From the NCBI GenBank assembly GCA_902477755.1, contig CABSIK010000002.1, forward strand, positions 124,001 to 188,000: a stretch of DNA of 64,000 nt. The letters run 5' to 3'. This DNA comes from an uncultured Clostridia bacterium. Its GTDB lineage: Bacteria > Bacillota > Clostridia > Lachnospirales > Anaerotignaceae. Positions 58,198 through 64,000 of this stretch are shown piece by piece. A program made the translations under genes and the position numbers. The notes beneath the pieces are model-generated. The model had not been told where the DNA came from. It worked only from the letters and a program-made list of their open reading frames with translations, and did not search any database. Numbering within the stretch: the stretch's first letter is position 1; each line of letters opens with the position of its first letter.

Positions 58198-58482
58198 ATG
58201 AATAAAAAGAAAATTTTTATCGTTGTGATAGCTGTGTTCTGTGCTGTGGTATTATGGCTTACTGTTGGTATGATTGACTATTACAGACTTCATAGGTTTG
58301 AAAAGCCTGTCTTTTGTGTTGGAATCAATTTATCTGACGATGGTGGGTCTGGCAAATATGTTGGCCTTGGATATTCCTACGACATTGAAGGAAATTTTAT
58401 GCCGGAAGATGAATTTCCGGGAGTGACAAAATGGACATATTATTTGTTTGGATTAGAAATGGAAACGCAAATAAGAGATTGA
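58198..58482 (+). CDS. Small membrane-anchored protein of unknown function
   Basis: The 94-residue protein has a single N-terminal membrane segment (about residues 6-26) and a short extracellular part with FEKPVFCVGINLSDDGGSGKYVGLGYSYDIEGNFMPEDEFPG. The phrase DDGGSG-YVGLGYS is a conserved feature of small exported proteins in Firmicutes as far as I recall. No function is known. AGGAG precedes the ATG. It stands alone. Confidence 0.7.
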   Translation: MNKKKIFIVVIAVFCAVVLWLTVGMIDYYRLHRFEKPVFCVGINLSDDGGSGKYVGLGYSYDIEGNFMPEDEFPGVTKWTYYLFGLEMETQIRD

Positions 58483-58512
58483 TTGCATTCCGTGCAATGA
58501 ACTGCGTTTATC

Positions 58513-58567
58513 AAAAAGGTGTGTATGAAACTTGCGTTATTGACAAGTGATGTGCACCTTTTTGTAT
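58513..58567 (+). terminator. Terminator after the small membrane protein
   Basis: AAAAAGGTG (58513-58521) pairs with CACCTTTTT (58555-58563), with ACTTG/CAAGT pairing inside. Confidence 0.72.
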
Positions 58568-58637
58568 ATATGACTGTATCGATACGGATGTGTGACTGAG
58601 AGTATAAAAAAAGATTTCTTCCCTATGTGATTTATGG

Positions 58638-58643
58638 TATAAT
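58638..58643 (+). promoter_or_regulatory. Possible -10 of the zapA promoter
   Basis: A perfect TATAAT is present, but the -35 at 17 bases (TTTCTT, 58615-58620) is weak. Confidence 0.4.
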
Positions 58644-58721
58644 GGATTGAATACAAATAGGCACATATCGGATAGGACACAAGTTTCATTTTGTTTTGCC
58701 GAAAAGAAAGAGGGGAGGCAA

Positions 58722-59144
58722 ATGGCTGTGAATAATAAAGTAAAAATCAATATCGATGGGAAATCTTTTACCTTGATGGGGCCTGAAACAGAAGAACATA
58801 TGATGCAGGTTGCCGGATATATCGATCAGAAAATGGCGGAGATTCGAAAAAATTCAAAAGCTGTGGCAATCGACAGTAGTCTGGCGTATATCTTGACTTC
58901 CATTAATGTGGCAAATGATTATTTTAAAGAAGTCAAGCAGCATTTGGAGCAGGAAGAGTGCATAGATGACCTGCGTTTGCAGATTATGTCGGAAAAGGCT
59001 AAGACAGCAGACCTGCAGGAGCAGATAGAACAGTTGGAACGAGACAAAAGAAGACTGGAACGTAAACTGCAGGAGTATCAGGCAGAAGAAGAAGCTGCGA
59101 ATGCAGGGCTTCATACCTCAAGAGTACGTCCCAGAAAAAGATAA
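58722..59144 (+). CDS. zapA: Cell division protein ZapA
   Basis: ZapA binds FtsZ and stabilises the Z ring. The 140-residue protein has the family start KVKINIDGKSFTLMGPETEEHMMQVAGYIDQKMAEI, a helical middle (SSLAYILTSINVANDYFKEV) and a long charged coiled coil (about residues 75-125), then a basic tail. Length is slightly above the usual 85-110 because of the coiled coil. ATG 58722 has GGGGAGG upstream. It precedes the U32 peptidase gene, a common clostridial neighbour. Confidence 0.9.
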   Translation: MAVNNKVKINIDGKSFTLMGPETEEHMMQVAGYIDQKMAEIRKNSKAVAIDSSLAYILTSINVANDYFKEVKQHLEQEECIDDLRLQIMSEKAKTADLQEQIEQLERDKRRLERKLQEYQAEEEAANAGLHTSRVRPRKR

Positions 59145-59272
59145 AATATGACAAAATAGCAGGGGATTTTTGACGGGTGCAAAAAGAAAAAAACTGCTAT
59201 TTTTCCTTTTGCATCAAAATTCTTGAAGAAAAAACAGACAAATATTCGTTTCAAAAAGAAAGGGGAAACAAT

Positions 59273-61696
59273 ATGCCTTTTAGAAAAAAACCAGAACTGC
59301 TGGCGCCTGCAGGCTCTATGGAAAGTTTGAAGGCGGCTGTGCAGAATGGCTGTGACGCCGTTTATTTAGGCGGAAAATTATTCAGCGCCAGACAATACGC
59401 AGGGAATTTTTCTCTGGAAGAATTGGAACAGGCTTGTGACTACTGTCATCTGCGCGGTGTGAAGGTATATGTCACTGTAAATACAGTTTATAAAGACAAA
59501 GAACTGCCGGAATTTATTCAGTTTATCGGTAAATTGCATCGCATGGGTGTTGATGCGCTGATCATGCAGGATGCCGGAGCGGCAAAACTGGTGCGAGAAC
59601 ATTATCCTGATTTCCCTCTCCATGCCAGCACTCAGATGACATCCAATTCCTTGGCGGATGTGAATTATTGGTATGAACAGGGCTTTGACAAAGTGGTTTT
59701 GAGCAGAGAACTGACTTTGCCGGAAATCCGCCATATCACAGAGCAGACTGGTGCGGAAGTGGAAACCTTTGTCCATGGCGCACTTTGTGTTTGTTATTCT
59801 GGTCAATGCATCATGAGCAGTATGCTGGGGGGAAGAAGCGGTAACCGCGGACGCTGTGCCCAGACATGCCGACTGCCCTATACCCTTTATTGCGGATATG
59901 ATAAAGTGACAGAAGGCCATCTGCTTTCTCCAAAAGATATTGCGACAGTATCCATTTTGCCAGAATTGATAGAAGCAGGCATTGCTTCCTTGAAAATTGA
60001 AGGTCGTATGAAAAATCCAGAATATGTGGCTGGGGTAACACGGATTTATCGGAAATATATCGACATGTATTTTGAAGATCCGGAACACTATGAAGTGTCT
60101 TTGGATGATATGAAAGAACTGACACAGTTGTTCAATCGCGGTGGTTTTACAGAAGGCTATTACACTTCTCGCGGTGGTCTGGATATGATGAGCGTGGAAC
60201 GACCTAAAACGTGGGGCTTAAAAGTGGGGATTGTGGATAAATACCTGCCCCAACATAAAAAAGTAGTCATCCGTACCAGAGAGCCTTTGGTTCCCGGCGA
60301 TGGCATTGAGGTATGGACTAGCCGCGGCCCTCATGTAGGCTGTCAGGTGACAAAACATTCCAAAGCAGGGGAAGTTATTACACTGACTTTGGAAGGGGAT
60401 ATTGAGAAAAACGATGTGGTTTATCGTACCTATGGGAAGGCGCTGAATGACGCTTTGCAGAAAACATGGGAAAAAGAAACCAGAAAACTGCCGATTTATG
60501 GTGTTTTAAAAGCGAAAAAAGGTGAACCACTGGCACTACAATTATGGGATAATATGGGCAGCAGTGTATATGTGACTGGTGAGGTGGTGCAGGAAGCCGC
60601 TAGTCAGCCTACTGCTGTGGAAAAACTGCGTCAGCAGATTGAGAAAATGGGTGCAACACCATTTGTTATGGCAGATCTGGATGTGCAGGCAGATGAAAAC
60701 ATTTATGTGGGTATCAGCAGTTTGAACCAGCTGCGCCGTGATGCGGCAGAAGCGCTGGAACAGGCAATGCTCAAAAAAACAAAACGGAAAAATACAGAAC
60801 GGGGAGAAGCACCTCGTCAAGCAAAGGAACCTCGTCTGCTGAAAAAGAAACTCCATGTGTTGGTGAGCAATTTGGAACAGTTGGATGCTGCTGTGAAGCA
60901 AAAAGGCGTGGAGCGGATTTATGTGGAATCCACCATGGAACTGGAAGAACATCTGGAAGATGTCATTGCAAAATGTCACCGCTATGATGTGGCATGCTAT
61001 GCAGCATTGCCCCGTGTAGATCGGGAACGCCCCGAAGACGAAAGCAGATTGCAGCGGTTCTTGGAAAGTGACTTGGATGGTTTCCTGGTGCGTTCCGCTG
61101 GTCAGTTTGGCGCAGTGAAACATTCTGGCAAAAAAATCACAGCTGACTATAATCTGAATGTGGTGAACCGGGAAGCGGTACTGTTCTGGCAGGAGCAGGG
61201 GGCAGATAATGTATGTCTTTCTGTGGAAAATAATTTGCAGGAAATCCGTACAATGGCAGACAGTTCCTGTGAAATGGTGGTTTATGGTTATTTGCCTTTG
61301 ATGACAACACAGCAGTGCCCCATTGGGAATTTTGCAGGGGAAAAACATAGTGGTCAGTACTGCAAGAAACGCTGGAATCAGGATTTGTATTTCCTGCGTG
61401 ACAGAAAAGGGGAAAAATTCCCGCTGATGACAGACTGTGAACGATGTGTATGTTCTATTTTGAATGGAAAACCCCTGTTTGCATTGAAGTTTTATGATGA
61501 AGTTCTGGACAACGCAGTGGGGAGTGTTCGCCTGAACTTTACCAAGGAAGGTCCGGCAAGGGTGGAACGTATTGTTCGGGCTTATGCCGAAATGACAAAG
61601 GACACTGCGCATTGCAGTGCGGAAACAAGAGCTCTTTTGCAGCAAATGAGCGAAAAAGGCAGTACAAAAGGGCATTTCTTCCGTGGAGTGGAGTGA
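59273..61696 (+). CDS. U32 family peptidase with C-terminal DUF3656-type region (RlhA/YrrO-like)
   Basis: The 807-residue protein starts with the U32 barrel: KPELLAPAGSMESLKAAVQNGCDAVYLGG, ELTLPEIRHI, VETFVHGALCVCYSGQCIMSSMLGGRSGNRGRCAQTCRLPY, with the conserved Cys residues of the family. The rest matches the long U32 type with a DUF3656 insert (STMELEEHLEDVIAKC) and a final Cys region (YCKKRWNQ, DCERCVC). Long members such as RlhA take part in RNA hydroxylation rather than proteolysis, and the four Cys could bind an iron-sulfur cluster. ATG 59273 follows AAAGGGG. It precedes the SEDS gene by four bases. Confidence 0.87.
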   Translation: MPFRKKPELLAPAGSMESLKAAVQNGCDAVYLGGKLFSARQYAGNFSLEELEQACDYCHLRGVKVYVTVNTVYKDKELPEFIQFIGKLHRMGVDALIMQDAGAAKLVREHYPDFPLHASTQMTSNSLADVNYWYEQGFDKVVLSRELTLPEIRHITEQTGAEVETFVHGALCVCYSGQCIMSSMLGGRSGNRGRCAQTCRLPYTLYCGYDKVTEGHLLSPKDIATVSILPELIEAGIASLKIEGRMKNPEYVAGVTRIYRKYIDMYFEDPEHYEVSLDDMKELTQLFNRGGFTEGYYTSRGGLDMMSVERPKTWGLKVGIVDKYLPQHKKVVIRTREPLVPGDGIEVWTSRGPHVGCQVTKHSKAGEVITLTLEGDIEKNDVVYRTYGKALNDALQKTWEKETRKLPIYGVLKAKKGEPLALQLWDNMGSSVYVTGEVVQEAASQPTAVEKLRQQIEKMGATPFVMADLDVQADENIYVGISSLNQLRRDAAEALEQAMLKKTKRKNTERGEAPRQAKEPRLLKKKLHVLVSNLEQLDAAVKQKGVERIYVESTMELEEHLEDVIAKCHRYDVACYAALPRVDRERPEDESRLQRFLESDLDGFLVRSAGQFGAVKHSGKKITADYNLNVVNREAVLFWQEQGADNVCLSVENNLQEIRTMADSSCEMVVYGYLPLMTTQQCPIGNFAGEKHSGQYCKKRWNQDLYFLRDRKGEKFPLMTDCERCVCSILNGKPLFALKFYDEVLDNAVGSVRLNFTKEGPARVERIVRAYAEMTKDTAHCSAETRALLQQMSEKGSTKGHFFRGVE

Positions 61697-61700
61697 GGAT

Positions 61701-63083
61701 ATGTTTGATTTGATTATTATGCTGAGCAGATACCTGTTCGTTATCTATATCGGACTGTATCTGTGGGAAGCCATTGTGTATATCGCGTATGAGCAGGGCG
61801 GCTATCTGGGCAGCCCTTACCGCGCGGTATCTGTACAGCGCAGATTGGTTGTGCTGATGCATCTGACGGCGTTCCTGATTTTGTCTTATAATCGGGATAC
61901 TTATCTTTTTGATTGGCAGGCACTGCTTTTCGGAGCAATATCGCTTGTATTTCTGTTGGTAGCCATTCAACTGCTGGATCGATTTTATTATGAAGGATGT
62001 CCCCTGATCTGGACGGGGATGCTGTTTCTGATGGATGTCAGCCTGATTATGCTCCAAAGAGTAGATCCGGCGTTGGCACATAAACAGCTGGTATGGATGG
62101 CACTTGGTCTGGCAGGCATGCTGGCGCTGCCGTCTATTTTGCGGCTGATTCCTAGATTTGAGATTTTTGAATGGGCATATATCATTGTTTGTTATGGCTT
62201 GCTGCTGTTCACCCAGATTTTCGGTGTGGAACACGGTGGTTCCCAGAACTGGCTGGAAATCGGCAGCATTAGCTTCCAGCCTTCTGAACTTGCCAAGTTC
62301 CTGTTTATATTCTATTTGGCAAGTGTTTTCAGAAAACGTGTGGAACTGCGGGAATTGCTCATTACTGGCGGCTTGAGTGCTGGTGTGGTCATTCTGTTGG
62401 TACTTCAGAAGGACTTGGGCAGCGCCCTGATTTTCTTTATGACATTTATGACTATGCTGTACATCGCTACATCCAATGAAGTACTGTTTTTGATGGGTAT
62501 GGGGGCAGCCAGCTTTGCGGCGACCATTGCCTATAAACTGTTTTCCCATGTGCAGGTGCGTGTGGCAGCGTGGCGTGACCCTTGGGCGGACATTGACCAC
62601 GGTGGTTATCAGATTGTTACTTCCTTGTTTGCCATTACCACATATGGACTTTTTGGCAGCGGATTGACAAAGGGTATGCCTGTTAGTATTCCTGTTGTAG
62701 AAAGCGACTGTATTTTTGCGGCAATCTGCGAGGAATTTGGCGCGCTCTTTGGCGCTGGCATCATTTGTATTTTTATTATGTTGTTATATCGTGGTATTAG
62801 AATCACACTGGACTGCACAAGAAGATATTACAGCCTGTTGGCAGTAGGCTTTACAGCTATGATTGCTTTTCAGGCATTTGTCATCATCGGCGGTGTTATC
62901 AAACTGATTCCGTTGACTGGGGTTACATTGCCTCTGGTTAGCTACGGCGGCACTTCCGTACTGGTGAGCCTGATGATGTTCGGCATTTTGCAGTGGGTTT
63001 GCGTATATTGCGAACAGCATAGCCAAGCTGCGGCAGAACCTATGCAGCAGCAATATGTGGAAAGGAGATACGCCGATGAATAA
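61701..63083 (+). CDS. SEDS family peptidoglycan polymerase (FtsW/RodA/SpoVE)
   Basis: This is a membrane glycosyltransferase that polymerises lipid II together with a class B PBP. The 460-residue protein has about 12 hydrophobic segments. Family motifs are QNWLEIGSISFQPSELAKFLFIFYLA, LQKDLGSALIFFMTFM with catalytic Asp, and IPLTGVTLPLVSYGGTSVLVSLMMFG. The N-terminal four segments are longer than in RodA, as in some clostridial SEDS proteins. ATG 61701 follows GTGAGGAT; a GTG at 61683 is an alternative. The stop overlaps the PBP start, so they are coupled as a synthase pair. Confidence 0.92.
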   Translation: MFDLIIMLSRYLFVIYIGLYLWEAIVYIAYEQGGYLGSPYRAVSVQRRLVVLMHLTAFLILSYNRDTYLFDWQALLFGAISLVFLLVAIQLLDRFYYEGCPLIWTGMLFLMDVSLIMLQRVDPALAHKQLVWMALGLAGMLALPSILRLIPRFEIFEWAYIIVCYGLLLFTQIFGVEHGGSQNWLEIGSISFQPSELAKFLFIFYLASVFRKRVELRELLITGGLSAGVVILLVLQKDLGSALIFFMTFMTMLYIATSNEVLFLMGMGAASFAATIAYKLFSHVQVRVAAWRDPWADIDHGGYQIVTSLFAITTYGLFGSGLTKGMPVSIPVVESDCIFAAICEEFGALFGAGIICIFIMLLYRGIRITLDCTRRYYSLLAVGFTAMIAFQAFVIIGGVIKLIPLTGVTLPLVSYGGTSVLVSLMMFGILQWVCVYCEQHSQAAAEPMQQQYVERRYADE

Positions 63084-64000
63084 TATGAAAAAAAGCGTCA
63101 GACGGATCTTCTGGCTGTTGGCACTTTGCTTTTTTCTGCTGCTGGGGTATCTGGGTAAGTTGGTAATTGTAGATCGGGCTGAGATATCCGGCAACTCTTA
63201 TAATATCCGCCTGCGTAACGATGAGGAAGGTATCCAGAGAGGTGATATTCTGGATCGAAACGGAGAGGTGTTGGCAACCAGCACCTTACAGGAGGATGGC
63301 AGCTATCTGCGGGAATATCCTAGAGGACGTATGGCAGCTCATGTAACGGGATATAGTAGTGTAGGGAAAACTGGTGTGGAAGCGGCTTACAACTTTGAAT
63401 TGATGTCTGTACATCAGGAGTTGCTCCAGCGTTTGTCTGGTTTGCTGGAGGGGAAAGACCCCAAAGGCAATGATGTGGTACTGACACTGGATATGGATAT
63501 CCAAAGTGCGGCTGGAGATCTGCTGGGCAGCACAAAAGGCGCTGTTGTGGTCATGGAACCATCAACGGGGCGGATTCTGGCAATGCAGGCATATCCTGAC
63601 TTTGACCCGAACACTGTTTCCGGCGATTGGGATTATCTGACTACAGATGAGGACAGTCCTCTTGTGAATCGTGCAACCCAAGGCTTATATCCGCCCGGTT
63701 CCACATTCAAGATTATCACTGCACTTGCGGCAATGGAATATGTGCCGGATTGGCAAAGCTTTACTTATGACTGCACAGGCGAAGCAGAATTCGAAAATAA
63801 AGTGATTCATTGTTACAATAATAAAGCTCATGGCACTGTGGATATGGAGGAAGCCATGGCAGAATCCTGTAACTGTTATTTTGCAGCGCTTGCGGAAAAA
63901 ATAGGTGCAGAAAATCTAAGTAAAGTCATGAAGGAATGCGGTATTCTTTCTGATTATGAATTTGCATTGGCACACAGCCAGAGTGTCATGTCATTGAATA
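63076..64000 (+). CDS. Class B penicillin-binding protein (transpeptidase), cut by window end
   Basis: The gene starts at ATG 63076, overlapping the SEDS gene by eight bases, and is still open at 64000, so only 308 residues are visible. It has an N-terminal membrane anchor (FWLLALCFFLLLGYLGKLVIVDRA), QRGDILDRNGEVLA typical of PBP2/FtsI-type pedestal domains, the active-site SxxK as YPPGSTFKIIT and the SxN motif as ESCNCYF. The KTG motif lies beyond the window. It likely crosslinks the strands made by the preceding SEDS protein. Confidence 0.92.
   Translation, partial: MNNMKKSVRRIFWLLALCFFLLLGYLGKLVIVDRAEISGNSYNIRLRNDEEGIQRGDILDRNGEVLATSTLQEDGSYLREYPRGRMAAHVTGYSSVGKTGVEAAYNFELMSVHQELLQRLSGLLEGKDPKGNDVVLTLDMDIQSAAGDLLGSTKGAVVVMEPSTGRILAMQAYPDFDPNTVSGDWDYLTTDEDSPLVNRATQGLYPPGSTFKIITALAAMEYVPDWQSFTYDCTGEAEFENKVIHCYNNKAHGTVDMEEAMAESCNCYFAALAEKIGAENLSKVMKECGILSDYEFALAHSQSVMSLN

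Noticed and set aside
1..64000. CRISPR arrays, tRNA or rRNA genes, insertion sequences
   Set aside because: None was seen on reading both strands; no regularly spaced direct repeats and no transposase motifs.

Overview
The window comes from a spore-forming anaerobic Firmicute, most likely a clostridium of the Lachnospirales type. Evidence for this is the set spoIVB, spo0A and a SpoIID-domain protein, ferredoxin-linked 2-oxoacid oxidation, type III glutamine synthetase, CggR control of glycolysis, strong SigA-type promoters and AGGAGG-like ribosome sites. No insertion sequence, phage gene, tRNA, rRNA or CRISPR array was seen. It reads as core chromosome with small accessory pieces.

Layout. 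1-2.8 kb: the end of a ClC-like channel gene, then a polar amino acid ABC importer. 2.9-7.1 kb (minus strand): a SUKH-domain protein with a membrane-anchored partner, and a ttcA-like / xer recombinase / Nudix operon. 7.2-14 kb: a GH3 lipoprotein, then relA-dtd-hemZ-hisS. 14.3-18.9 kb: class II aldolase, a metallo-beta-lactamase-fold protein, a MATE exporter and a small lspA. 19.0-19.3 kb: 6S RNA. 19.3-22.7 kb: a SpoIID/SLH lipoprotein, an Rrf2 regulator and a YbaK-type deacylase. 22.7-25.3 kb: a methionine operon (metA-metY) preceded by a complete candidate attenuator. 25.3-31.4 kb: a possible small RNA, an acetyltransferase and a dlt-like five-gene cassette. 31.6-35.8 kb: an ABC exporter with a CARDB-like adaptor. 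35.9-38 kb: PrsW, Nudix and small membrane proteins. 38-45 kb: cggR-pgk-deacetylase-tpiA-gpmI-eno. 45.4-50.5 kb: spoIVB, an ECF sigma/RsgI-like anti-sigma unit, a cyclase-family enzyme and spo0A. 50.6-54 kb: small proteins, one under an SOS box, then type III glutamine synthetase. 54.5-57.8 kb: an ATPase and the four subunits of a 2-oxoacid:ferredoxin oxidoreductase. 58.2-64 kb: zapA, a U32 peptidase, a SEDS protein and a class B penicillin-binding protein cut by the window end.

The most interesting signal is upstream of metA (22755-22988). A consensus promoter drives a 36-codon ORF that has a good Shine-Dalgarno site and 11 Met codons, eight of them within a stretch of 13 codons. A Rho-independent terminator follows, and a mutually exclusive antiterminator can form whose left arm contains the ORF's stop codon. 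This is the layout of a ribosome-mediated attenuator controlled by Met codons, for a pathway that in Firmicutes is usually controlled by SAM riboswitches, T-boxes or repressors. A second unusual signal is a family of four dispersed stem-loop elements of about 100-180 bp. Each lies directly downstream of a stop codon, and stem changes are compensated between copies.

All calls come from reading the sequence by eye. No homology search or folding program was run.
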